A stretch of 64,000 bases of DNA from Mycocentrospora acerina. Taxonomy: Eukaryota > Ascomycota > Dothideomycetes > Pleosporales. Below, piece by piece: positions 41,241-52,364 of this stretch (position 1 is its first letter; the number at the start of each line of letters is the position of its first letter). Both the position numbers and the translations under genes were made by a program. The stretch spans positions 124,001 to 188,000 of the forward strand of contig JAKUHH010000250.1 in assembly GCA_022701365.1 (NCBI GenBank), read 5' to 3'. Under the pieces are notes generated by a model. The model had not been told where the DNA came from. It searched no databases and saw nothing but the letters and a program-made list of their open reading frames with translations.

Positions 41241-42362
41241 CTACGAGTGGTGTTTCAATATCAAGTGGGAAGCAAGGGATGTTATATAAAATGGGGAGGA
41301 TCATTGGGCACGACTGAAATGATGATGACGGTGTGTTGTTGGGCTCGGTCATACGAAGAAATGATCCAATATGTATAATAAACAACATAAACCAAGTCTA
41401 TGCAACCCTCTTCAAGAACGAAACTACTCATAAAAGCACCCATCTAGATTATCTAGAAATTGTAGCACTACGCTCTACACGCACCCCCCCCCCAGCATCC
41501 CCCAAATAGCAATCAAAGCACAACTGCTCGGGCGAACCTTCAAATTACGATCACCACAACAGCACAAGCATGTAACATCACAGCACGGTGTGACGCAGGA
41601 CTTAAATGCCGCAACTCCATAGAAATCTCGCTGCATAACATTACCACTCACCACGCTTCTCCTTACCAATCCTCGCAAGGACCGTCTTGTCAACGCAAAA
41701 AGTGGAGAAAGCGACGTCAAAGTAAAGCTGCGGCCCTTTGATACGATTCCCGCCTTGGATCCCTGCAGGAGCTTCTAAATTTAGCAAGTGTATTTTTTCT
41801 CTTAGGAGTGGAGATCTTTTTCTTCTTTGGGGGGAGGGCAGTTGTGATACTCGTCGGGGGTGCGATGTTGCTGTGGTAGCATTGTTTCATTTCATGGTTG
41901 GCTGGTTAGGTTAGTGCATTGAGGAGTAGATTGCGATATCTTAAAGTAATGCTAAGTCTGTGAGTGAGGACTACTGCATTGTATGGAAAGAGATGGCTTT
42001 TGGTGTTCATTAGCGACGATCTGCTCTCTTCTGGGTTAGTTTGGTGGGTGTGCTGTTTCATGAACAAGTCTGTGGTTTTCTTTGGTGATGACGCTGAATA
42101 CGAGGTGGTTGCTCGGCGGGTTCGGTAATACTCTTTTTTGAGGCGAGGAGTACCGAAAGGGGCAATTTATTTGTGGATACTACGTGGGTACCTGGGGCGG
42201 GCTGTGGAGTAAGTGACGTCGTTGGAGAGGGATTACGTATAAGGAAGGGGGGTGTATAAGTAGGACTTCAACCAAGCAGCACTTCAACCAATATCATCCA
42301 CTACTAAATACATTTCAACTCTAACAAATCACCAATCTACCAACCAACCAACTACCATCACA
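41241..42362. other. Intergenic region with an unexplained minus-strand open frame
   Basis: Contains a minus-strand frame from about 41893 down to a TAA at 41641 with no ATG (protein-like end: F-S-T-F-C-V-D-K-T-V-L-A-R-I-G-K-E-K-R-G-E-W). It may be a terminal exon or chance. The right part is the promoter of the AA1-like gene with a TATA box. Confidence 0.35.
42255..42260 (+). promoter_or_regulatory. TATA box of the AA1-like gene
   Basis: TATAAG lies 108 bp before the start codon, followed by a C/A-rich leader with repeated CAACCAA and ACCAACCAACC. Confidence 0.55.
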
Positions 42363-42883
42363 ATGCAGTTCCTCACCCTCGCCTCCGCTCTCTTCTCTGT
42401 CGCCCTCGCAGCGCCCGCAAGCACACCTATATCGGTCACTCCGGCCGCAACATCCAGCTACACCCCCATCTACGAAAACATCGACATCGCCGACCTCGTC
42501 ATCCGCGATAACAACGGCATCCAGTCCGTCTCTTTCAAGCTCTCGGGCGACGACGCACAAAGCATCTCTTGCTCCTCCTCAGAAGCCATCCCCAGCATTC
42601 CTTCCAAAGTTTTTACTTGTGCGGACGACACGCCGTACAGGTTTGGCCTCGTTGAGCCGACCGGGGATTACAAGTTTGCGCTTATGATCTACCACCAGAC
42701 TGCGCCTTTGTAAGTGTTTGCTGAGTATACGATTGCATAGGATGAGAACGTGAAGCTAACGATTTGTGTAGTGTGGGAAGGAGTGGACCTGGAAATGTTC
42801 CTACGGTGGGACGTGCGGGTGGAGATGGCCCTGCGGATACAGTGTACCAGCAGACGGGAGCTACGACAATTGTTATCCAGTAG
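42363..42883 (+). CDS. Secreted AA1-like (Alt a 1 family) protein
   Basis: Exons 42363-42709 and 42772-42883, intron 62 nt (branch AGCTAACG); 152 residues. A signal peptide is clear (M-Q-F-L-T-L-A-S-A-L-F-S-V-A-L-A-A-P-A). The mature part follows the AA1-like beta-barrel pattern: I-A-D-L-V-I-R-D-N-N-G-I-Q-S-V-S-F-K-L-S-G-D-D, one Cys pair (S-I-S-C and F-T-C), Y-R-F-G-L, and near the end V-P-T...A-G-G-D-G-P-A-D and T-T-I-V-I. The second Cys pair expected in exon 2 is missing (V-G-R-A-G-G and T-V-Y-Q-Q). Family members are secreted by dothideomycetes; some are allergens or interact with plant defence proteins. TATA box upstream. Confidence 0.85.
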
Positions 42884-43668
42884 GTGGGTGTAGGTTTTTA
42901 TTGATGCTTGCTGCGCCGTATTATAGGTGGCGTGGGGTTGAGTTGGAAGGGATATCAACGTTCTTGTACATATGTGGAAATATTACTGCGAAGAATATAT
43001 TTTAATTGTCCGAAATGCGTTGAAATCCTTTCAATTTGCGGGAGATGGCATGTTGCTGGGGAATAAAAATATCGGCTTGATGCAGAAGAAGATGTTAGTG
43101 TTGATAATATCTTAGGCTTTTAGCACTTTCATTATATAAGTCAGACGGCTCTATTGCCCCGTTGTCATTTCTTAATAACTAAAGTCCACTTATCTAATTC
43201 ACACATTATATTCAATCAATATTATCAATGCATGATTTATTGCAGTGAAGTGAACTGCACAGCAGTTTCATCACAAAGTATCAAGTATTCTCTATATACA
43301 GGAAGAATATCTGGCCCCTCCTTCGTTCCCAGGTCGGAACCTGTAGATTCTAAAATTGTTTGATTCGTATTCATTGCTAAATACTACGTCGCCTTTCAGC
43401 ATGTTGCTGATACGAGCGGTGGTTCAATATCATGTTGGGGAGTGTGTGATGTTATATGAGACGGGGCGTATTAACACCTTCAGTGAAAATAGTTTCTGTT
43501 CGGCTTGATCACTGTGAGGTAGGAAGTATCAGATTAAACATATTGGGATTTAATCGAGCCATCTCGTCTCTTTCGCATGGGTACAGCCTTTGCCTCAACG
43601 ATGATTCACTGCTGTGTCTCAAGCTTTGCCGAGAAATACCATATTCTCACTCGCTTTGTTGTGGCCAC
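42884..43668. other. Intergenic region between convergent genes
   Basis: No coding signal. About 43398-43470 is an imperfect copy of the DNA around the stop codon and 3' flank of the gene ending at 41240 (shared GTTTCAATATCA or GGTTCAATATCA, and GATGTTATAT). Confidence 0.5.
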
Positions 43669-44616
43669 CTACACAGGCGGCTCCCGTATTTCACACACTT
43701 TCCTTAGCCGCCTGAGCTTGATCTGTACATCAACAAGATTTTGGGTTATAGCCTTAAAAGACAAGTCAATGGTCTCCATTTCGTTTTCCTCGTCTACATC
43801 GTCCATCTCACAAGCTTCCACATCACCCTCTCCATCCTTGTCAGCGATTTCAAGTTTCGTTTCCTTTAGTATTATCTGGATGTTTTTAACGGATGTGATG
43901 GTTAGAAGAGCCTTGGTCGAGTCCTTAATGCAATGCGATATTTCTCTCACGCAATGCCTTATCTCACCAATCGTTATACCCTGCTTCTGTAGATTGGCGA
44001 GAATGACATTAAAGTTGGGGTTGCCGTGCATGTCGAGGGTAATGTTCTCAAGCTTAGTGAAATCGTGAATTACTCCATCGATAGAGCGTAAGATGTCTCG
44101 TATGACTGGGACGATCCACTCGAGACCAGAGCTACCGAGGCCTCGTTTTCTCTTTGGCCAAGCTTCAAGCTCCTCTTCCATGGCCGCCCCAGCTTGAGCA
44201 GCCAAGCCCTCTTGGTAGTAGTTTGCGCACTGCTTCTCCACCTCCGTGATGTTATCGCGTGTAAGTACAGGCAGGGGCAGCTTGGTATACTGCTTCAGGA
44301 TCCGATCATCATCGGAGACATCGTCGTTATGTGAGACGGCAAAGAACTCACGTAGTTCTTTCTCTTCGTGACTGGTCAAGTCGCCCGTGTCGACTTCGTC
44401 TACTGTCTGCGACAGTTGCCATTTCTCAAGAGGTAGGCCTGCCTTTTTCACCACAATCACCTGTAGTGAAGGATGACCAAAAGGTATGCGCATTAGATTC
44501 GACGCTGTCAGTGATGACTGGCCAGATTCTTGCGTTGACTGAATTTCAGACGAGGCGAGGGGTAGTTTGTCCTTCTTGGAGTATGTGATCTTGGGTTCGG
44601 TGTTGGGTGGCATCAT
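43669..44616 (-). CDS. Unknown protein, helical, acidic C-terminus
   Basis: Single-exon gene of 315 residues beginning with two Met codons at 44616 and 44613. The middle part is helical and charged (E-E-E-L-E-A-W-P-K-R-K-R-G-L-G-S-S-G-L), followed by alternating hydrophobic segments (I-R-D-I-L-R-S-I-D-G-V-I-H-D-F) and an Asp/Glu-rich stretch. There is no signal peptide, membrane span or catalytic motif. I do not recognise it. It ends convergently with the AA1-like gene and starts next to AT-rich DNA. Confidence 0.6.
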   Translation of the reverse strand: MMPPNTEPKITYSKKDKLPLASSEIQSTQESGQSSLTASNLMRIPFGHPSLQVIVVKKAGLPLEKWQLSQTVDEVDTGDLTSHEEKELREFFAVSHNDDVSDDDRILKQYTKLPLPVLTRDNITEVEKQCANYYQEGLAAQAGAAMEEELEAWPKRKRGLGSSGLEWIVPVIRDILRSIDGVIHDFTKLENITLDMHGNPNFNVILANLQKQGITIGEIRHCVREISHCIKDSTKALLTITSVKNIQIILKETKLEIADKDGEGDVEACEMDDVDEENEMETIDLSFKAITQNLVDVQIKLRRLRKVCEIREPPV

Positions 44617-46092
44617 TGTGAGGCGTCTAGGGGATTTGATGGGTATGAGCAGAGATATTTGACGGATTTAGGCTTCAAATTGCAGAGTAAATAGTGTCTA
44701 AATAGACTGAGAGCACAAGCTAGCCAAGACAATGCGTCGCCAAGCCCAAAAGTTTCCACCGAAGTGAAAGAGAGATGAGACACAGCCTCCCATTGTCGTA
44801 AGAGATGGTAACTAATGACAATTCAAGTGGTAAATAAAGGCACTAGAGAAAATTTGACCAAGCCCATGGGCAAGAGATAGGTAATATAAGCTCCAATCGA
44901 CCTTGCAAGCGTTATCAAGTTTTCAGTAGCTTATGTGATTAGGAACAATCATTCTGAAATTCTACGATCAACTAGATCACAACATATAAGAGTCAGAAGT
45001 TAAAACAAAGCCCAAAGATTTCTGATCAACATAAAACGCTCAGCATCACTCAGAAGCTGTCTAAGTTACGAGCGAATAGAACCACACGGCAAGCACAAAG
45101 CAGTGCTCCAAGGTTAAACACAAATTGTGAAACTGAGTCAGATTCACACGACGCTAGGACGAAAATACACGGAAAATCAAACAACTGACGAAAAGAAATT
45201 AGATGATGTCGAGGTGGGCGTCAGAAAGGAAAATGAAGAGCAGGTGAAATGGAAAGCAATTGAAAATGTATGACAACATTATATGAAAAGAACAGAAAAA
45301 TCATGAAAAAAATTACCCCAAACATGGAACAACAAACTCCTAAATGAAAACAACAATCTAGCAAGGAACATTTTTGCAAACCTTGGCATTCTTCGACGGT
45401 AAAAAACTTTACTATATCGGACAATCAGAAGAAACCGACATCGTCCTAGGAAGATGAGATTATTAGCGATCAAGGTTTCAGAGGAGGGTCAGCACAGTTA
45501 TCTTGCCGGGGAACTTCCTGATGTAGAGGTCACATTTGACAATAGCGGAGGCGCCTTAGACCGATTTGACTTTCATCATGACATTGGTCGTGGATCAACT
45601 TTCCGCCCGCCTTCAATTTATTTATCGCCGCCTTTTCAATGTTCTAACAGTTTAAAAAAAGGTCCACGAGGCCGCTGGAGAAGCATGCAACCACTCTGTG
45701 TGGCCTTGATAATTTTAATTCTTATTCAACCTTGAACGGTACCTTGAATCTGACAAAAAGCCAAACACCGGGCTCAGATAGGCCTCGATGATTGTCAGCC
45801 CAACCGCCAATGAGGGCGACGACGAACAACTCGAGATTGAGAAAAAGCTTGCTATTGTAGCATTAATTTCACAATACGCTCATTCACAAGACAGAATTGA
45901 GAGAAAACATTATATTTCGTTACAGGTATTTAGCTACGCTATGGCCTTGCTGGCGTGGGTATATCATATCATACAGGACATTAACAGGCATAGAAGACTC
46001 CATGTTGAACCAAACTTTACAAAATTTTGTGGTATGAAATAACAGTGAAATGCAGGAACGAATTTGCCGCTCCCAATGCGTCGTCTGAGCAA
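44617..46092. other. AT-rich intergenic region with two dubious short frames
   Basis: Plus-strand ATG frames at 45454-45735 (93 residues) and 45788-46042 (84 residues, with a possible membrane helix) are the only ones of note. Neither has a recognisable domain, and I did not call them genes. Confidence 0.4.
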
Positions 46093-49000
46093 TCAAAAGC
46101 CGGGGTAGGTTCGCAGAAAAGTCCTCACTCTTGACCCCATGCTAACCTCAACGATCGGCTTGCACGGTGTGTTCAACATCGGCGATGAGGTGCTACCCAG
46201 CAACGACTTCGTACTCAGGCAGTTCTTAGCTTTTTTTGCGCTTGTCAACTTGCCGTTCGATGGCGGAGAAATCAAAAAGGCCCCCATGCTACTCTTCTTC
46301 TTTTGCGTTGTCGAGTGAGTTCCGGGAGGTACTACAGGACTGAGACCCAATATACGAGATGATTTGTCATTTTTCAAAGGCAGTACATCGCCGAGTACAG
46401 AGAAACGAGGACGGTCCATGATCCCAGACGTGAGGGGTGAAGGCGGTGCAGAGAGTGCTACCCCTATAGCTGCGTCATCTGGAGTAACATTAATGGTGTT
46501 GGGTAACACTGGCACCTGGGTGTCGAAGCAAAAGCTGAATCCGACGGTTTGCGTAGAACCCGATGATTCGATGTGTCTTGCAAAAGCCTCTGTGGGTATA
46601 GCTGAAATTGGAATGTAGTCCAACGACTTAAGACCACCTAGGAGGCCACTTTGCTCTGCTGTGCTGGATGCGTGTTCAACGTTTCCTCCGCCCGCGCTCG
46701 TCTTGGATGACGTCGCACTTGCAGCGTCGCTCCATACTTGGCTCGTCACTGAATTAGGGCTTTCAGAACGGTCGAAAGCTGTCTGCCGATCAGGCATGTC
46801 AAGCTGTAATGTATCTAGAAGAGGTGTTCGTTGGCGTGTGTGATGGCTAGTCCCACGGGCAGCAGGCTGTTCGTTACGCTGAGTCGGCCGAGAACCGGCT
46901 GTGTCCGAGAGGATAGATGTTGGGTACTCAGAAATAGTCCCACGTCGAGCAAAGGAAGGAGAGCGCGGTTTATTGGTTGCGCACTTCAGATTCTTGTCGC
47001 TGGCGATCTCTTGATGAGAGGGCAATTTGGTAATCAGACTGTTCCTACGCGAGCTTCGACGGGGCAACGAAATAGCAGCTAAAGAGCGAATTGATGGGCC
47101 AGAGATTGATGAAGATGTCTTCAAAGGGGCTGGCAACTTGATCGATCCGCTTCGGCTCAAAGGGATAGTGCCAAAGTAATCCGCTCTCAGGCAGTCTGGC
47201 TGGATTGGGGTGCTTACTGTCGTCTCAGTGAAATAGTTATCGCCTGTCTGGGAGGCACTTGGTGACGCGGCAGTAGGAGTTGATGCTACAGAATTGTCGT
47301 TCCAGGAGTTATTTTCAGTTATGAAGCAACACAAGGGATATTCTGGGGATTCTGGGTCTCGGACTTCCTTTGGAGCACGGAGTGCCGAGGCGAGATACTG
47401 CAGCATACCGTAAACCAGGAGCCATCTAACCTTTCGCGCATCAGCTGCTGGTATTCCGTGCTCACGATGGCTAGACGCTTGCTGGGCGCACATGACTTCA
47501 AACTGCATATACTTTTGAACAATTCTAGATTGGACAACGTCGTCATCTCGTCTATTCGTTGCGAGGGCAAGAGCAGCACTCATGAATTGAAACCGATTTG
47601 CTTTGTTGTGCTGGGATGTGGAGGTAAGTTGTTTGAATGTATTCTGTGACAACATATCCTGTGGCAACAACGGAAGAGGATGTGGTTGTGCAATGAAGTG
47701 GTGGCGCTGGTCAAAATTGTCCACATTTTGCAGGACACATAGGCCACCACTAGCCGGTTTCTGTGAAGAAATGTTCGTCGTCGATTCGGAGTCGACGAGG
47801 TAGTTGTATAGATTTTGAAAGTCATCGAACATGGATTTATACAGAGCTTTGGGAAATGGTCCACCCCTGGGAGGTGGCCAGAACCCGAATTCCTTGGCAT
47901 AAAAGTTGTGCAGAAATCTTCGAAACTGGATCAGTTGGCTTCTAGTCCCAGCGGTAAGCCCAAGGTAAACCGGTGATAAATCTTCTTCAAGGAAGCTGCT
48001 GAGTGCCTTGGAAATCTGCCCGAGGTGGACATCAACCTCGAGGCGTGCTCGCACAATGAGCGCTTTTGTGAGCCTGGAATTGAGCTATAGAGTCGTGAGC
48101 CTAAGAATGCCATATTGCAAACGTTCGAACTTACTTGATACTCTGGACTACACGCTAGGCTATCGTTCATACCGACGCAGTGAGCAAATGCATCAACCCA
48201 GACGTCTCTTAGCTTAAAGTGCTCGGCATAAAATAAATTTGCAAGTGCATAATCGGTAACTTCGACCAGATCTCGATATCCTTGGCATTCTGCATACTCA
48301 AGAAAATCTCGATGGTTGGTGCTTGGTCCTACAGACCGAAACATCTGCATCCTCTCTTGCAAATCTACAAATGCATGGCCCATGTGGTGTCCTACTAACG
48401 GTTTTCCCAGTACGAAGGCGAGGAAATTGCGAGTCGTAATGTGCCACCTGAAGGAATCTTCGCGCGAAACTCCCTCCGGAGCTGGAATGAATAGCTCGAC
48501 AGTACTCGACGGGTGTTTTGCGGTATTGAGTGAATTGGGCATTTCGCGCAGATGCTGTAGGCAAATGCCTTCCACTGATGTCACCTGTGCGTGGCAGAAA
48601 TTGAGCATGGCACCACACTTCTTCTGTCGGAGGGCTCTATAAGGTATGCGGAATGATGGGCCTCTCCGCGACGCTCCTTGCGCGTAAAGATGAACGTAGC
48701 ACTCTCCATCTTCGACCCAAAGTTCGGGATCCTGGGGTAAGCAGTTAGCGAAGGCGTTTTTGTTGAACGGTTTGTTCGGGTACATACTCTGCGCAAACCA
48801 TCCCAGTTGCTTGCCCTGCGCGTCATCCCAGCCCAGCGCTGGACGTAAGGCATTGCGTCTCGAGTTGCGGAGATATGCATGGATCCTCGACTTGGTTTGG
48901 CAGACTGCGACCGTCTCATCGAGCGACGACCTGATGTTAAAACAGCGCCGCTAGCAATAGCTCCATCCGTCAAATCGTCTGGACAACCATTGTCTGGTAG

Positions 49001-49165
49001 GAGGCTGGTTCGCGATGACGCAACAGAGGCGTTTCGTGTAAGAGTTGACCCCAACGTAAGAGAACCAGTCTTTTTCACAAACTTGAGAGAGGAGGTACGG
49101 TTGGAGATTCGAGGTTGAGATTCCATATCGGTATGTGATGTGCGGAGCGGCACATCCAACGACAT
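46093..49165 (-). CDS. DUF8004-type protein, unknown function
   Basis: Minus strand, exons 49165-48788, 48731-48135 and 48084-46093; introns of 56 and 50 nt, both GTAAGT- or GTATGT-type; 988 residues. The junction W-D-G-L-R-R/D-P-E-L-W-V-E-D-G-E-C-Y-V-H-L-Y and the segments S-R-R-G-P-S-F-R-I-P-Y, T-R-N-F-L-A-F-V-L-G-K-P-L-V-G-H-H-M-G and L-R-D-V-W-V-D-A-F-A-H-C-V-G-M are hallmarks of the fungal family I know as DUF8004. The first half is globular; the second is Ser/Thr/Pro-rich and disordered. A BTB-like fold has crossed my mind from the repeated helix pattern but is not established. The start at 49165 is the first ATG in frame. Confidence 0.82.
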
Positions 49166-51406
49166 GTTGGTGTCGATACGACTTATCTGTACCAATGGTC
49201 GACGTCCTATCTACCGGGCAGGAAATGCACTCGTCACATCGGTTACCTAGCTCCCGAAATGTGCCAAAGACATGCGCAATACGGTCGCAGCCGGGCGTGG
49301 GACGACGCGATTTTGTATTCCGTTTGTACTCACAACTTGCACTCAGCTTTCATGCTTACAAGCACGTAGCAAAGGGGCGGGTCCCCGCTAGCGCCTCGTC
49401 TGTATCGTGGACTACACCACGTACAGCAAGGCGCGCGGAGAGTTGGAGCTGATCCTCACTGCATAGAAGGATGGCGCACTGGTGGCTTGCGCTCGCCCAC
49501 CCCGTAGCGCTGGATGGCCGGGCTGTCAGGAGCCAGAATCTCCAACATAGAAGAGGGGAGACTCAAGGCTCTCTCCAGAGTGCAGCTGTTGCGGGGTCGT
49601 CAACAAAATGAAGCCCGCCAAAAGCTGGATCGTCCGGCATTATTGGCACAATCCTCCACGCGTCCCAGCGTCAACGTGTGGTGAGAAAAGCGTGCTGCAA
49701 TGCGCATCAGAGCATCATCAACAGAACTTGTCCGAGATCGTCCTCGGCAAGCGGTGCAGCCGGTTCCCCACCGAAGCGGCATTACTGACCCCGGCGTAAG
49801 CACTCCGTGCCCATCCCCCATGAATGATTGGGCCATAGCATGCTCAAGAATCTTGTGTGGTACTTGTGAGGGGAAGGAGATGTCTTGTTGAGTAAAGCAA
49901 GAAATGCCACGCCTGTCTGTGTGCGTCCAGGCTGACTGGGCAGTACGCCACATTGTTGACAGCCAAGGCTCTAAGAGCAGACACCACCATGTAGGAGTGC
50001 ACTGTTGCACTCCTTAAATCATCAAATTCCTCGCCCAAAGGCGTGGAGACGATCCATGACTTTGTTGTCGTCTTATTCCAGCATGCGCCAACAATCTAGC
50101 ATGCGGCCGAAATGCGGAAAGCGGCGAGACTCATGAGGGGGCATGTTTCCATGGCAGCCTGGACGAGTTTGCGAGAATAGCAGGCGAAGCAACGCGTGTC
50201 GAGAAAGAGCTTGAGTTGAGGATGGGCCGGAAAACCTAGAGAGATGAAGGAACGACGAGGCAGGAGTGAATGACAGCAACAGCCTGTCCTGGCCGGACTT
50301 TTATCACGAATGCCCCAAGAGGAATTATCTCGAGTCTATCCTGACTCGAATATACATTTTTCCATCCCACCCTACCTAGCTGTCAATCTCAATACCCCCT
50401 CGTACATCATGGCCAGTCATTCAAGGCCGAACACTGCATGAAACAAAAAAACCTTGGGGTATCGTAGCCGCCAAACCCCATCCAAAGCAGCTCCCACTTC
50501 CAGGCGACTGCATGTCGCCACTTCACTTGCTGATCCAGACAAGCTTGCCAGTTACGCTTACAATAAACAAGGTAACGATTGGCACAGCTTTTCCTGGAGC
50601 AAGACTGCAATCATTCATCACAGCCCCACCGTGGCACGTAGAGTGAAGACGCAATCAAGAGAAATTTGTGAGTAAGGAGTTCGGGCCTGTAAGGCTTTGC
50701 GTTGTCACACTGACTTGACTCAACCCATAACTGACTCTGATGGAGAATTATGCTATAGCTGGTGAGGAGAACCTGACTTGCGAGTGCGAACACGCGTATT
50801 CGCAACACATGTATATTTGCTCGCATTCTGTTTCTGTATACTCTTGGCGGTGTACTTGCAATCTGCTAGTTTCAGCCTGTATGTACTCCCAATAGGTCAG
50901 CACGAAACATAGGTCTTCTTATTGGCTGTTTGGAGCTGTGAAACAATGGGGGCAAGGCATTGATCGCCATCCCAATCCCAGCACAACGCATGTACACGGA
51001 CCAATTGCCAGACTTCAAGGGTATCAAAGAAAAAGCACAGCAGGCAATTGCTGCGCAATGTTTGTCAGTCTGCCTTCCAAAAACACATGTTTCCAAATTA
51101 GGCAATGCATTGGAGATTGTTCATTGGCTAGAGACGTCGATGACTGCTTTGTTATGCAAACAAGCGGAGTATATCCATTCTGACCGCCTCCTTGAATAGA
51201 TTAGAAACATTCTCCGAGTACTGATCGACGGTTATAGTAGTGTTTCTTCTATGGCAAGGTTACGTGTATGTTGTCATACGGACGAGGGCAGGTGGGCGAT
51301 GCCAGAAGTGCTTCAACGTTATAAAGCCCCCTCGACCACCTATTCATGCAGTATCAAATCATCACTCTTCCATTGCAAACACGACAATCTAGCCTTACAT
51401 TACATC
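49166..51406. other. Gene-poor intergenic region
   Basis: About 2.2 kb. Several frames of 60-136 codons occur on both strands without domains, good starts or splice structure. The plus-strand piece at 50942-51199 (K-G-I-K-E-K-A-Q-Q-A-I-A-A-Q) is the most protein-like but begins without ATG. The right end is the peroxidase promoter. Confidence 0.45.
51320..51326 (+). promoter_or_regulatory. TATA box of the peroxidase gene
   Basis: TATAAAG lies 87 bp upstream of the start codon, followed by a C/T-rich leader. Confidence 0.6.
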
Positions 51407-52364
51407 ATGAAGCTTTCCATCCTCGTCGCAGTGACTGCAGCCACTCTCGGATCTGCAAAACCTCAATACGCATCAGCAGACCCCCATAAATGGGTACCTG
51501 GTGGCAAAAACGACTGCAAGTTTCTTGTCACCATGAATTAGGTCTTACAAGCTAACATCACTTCAGTTCGAGGTCCTTGCCCTATGATGAACACTCTGGC
51601 AAATGTAAAATTCCTTCCCGTACACTTCACTTTTATGATCACAGTGCTTACCATTTACAGCACGGCTTCCTCCCTCGAGATGGCCGTAACATCACCAGAG
51701 ACAATGCTATCAAAGCTCTGGGAGACGGTATCAACTTCGACAGCAATCTCGCAGGTATCATGTGGGACCAGGCCGTTTTTATCAATCCCGAGCCGAACGC
51801 CACGTTCTTCACGCTGGACCAACTCAATGTCCACAACATTCTCGAGCACGACGCAAGTCTCAGTCGCTTGGACGCCTTTGATGGAAACAATCACGTCTTC
51901 AACCAGAAGGTCTTTGACACTTCACGAAGGTGGTGGACAACCTCCACCATAACAGCGAACCAGTTGGCACACAGCAAGATCTTCCGCCAGGTCGCATCTC
52001 GTTCCTCTAACCCCAACTACACCTTCAGTGCTGTTACGGAGGAGTTCTCGCTCGGAGAGGTTGCAGCCCCTATCATTGTGTTCGGCGACATGTCTGCTGG
52101 TACTGTCCGCCGCGACTTGGTTGAGTTTTTCTTTCGTAAGTCGTCCGAGTGCGTTGATGACGGAGACAAACTTACACGATTACAGAAAACGAGCGTCTGC
52201 CGACGGCCTTGGGCTGGTCGAAGAAGGCTAACCCTGTGTCGCTTGAGAACATCTTGGGTGTGAGTGCGATTGTTCGAGCTGCGACGAACCTTCTTACAGG
52301 TGCCCCCGCAAACTCTACTGCCCCACACAAGCGTAGCGATCTGCACAGCGGACTCGTCTTCTAG
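51407..52364 (+). CDS. Secreted heme-thiolate peroxidase (chloroperoxidase/peroxygenase family)
   Basis: Exons 51407-51515, 51567-51604, 51661-52135 and 52186-52364; 266 residues. The first intron (51 nt) begins with GC instead of GT and has a CTAAC branch site; the others are GT-AG. Signal peptide: M-K-L-S-I-L-V-A-V-T-A-A-T-L-G-S-A. The heme-ligand motif P-C-P (Cys41) lies in R-G-P-C-P-M-M-N-T-L-A-N-H-G-F-L-P-R-D-G, and the acid-base Glu is in E-H-D (residues 111-113), the chloroperoxidase form of this site. Several N-x-S/T sites fit secretion. Enzymes of this family use H2O2 to halogenate or oxygenate organic substrates. Length fits the short class. Confidence 0.92.

Noticed and set aside
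49600..50010. 136-codon minus-strand frame
   Set aside because: Trp/Cys/His-rich with no domain and no supporting splice or promoter signals.
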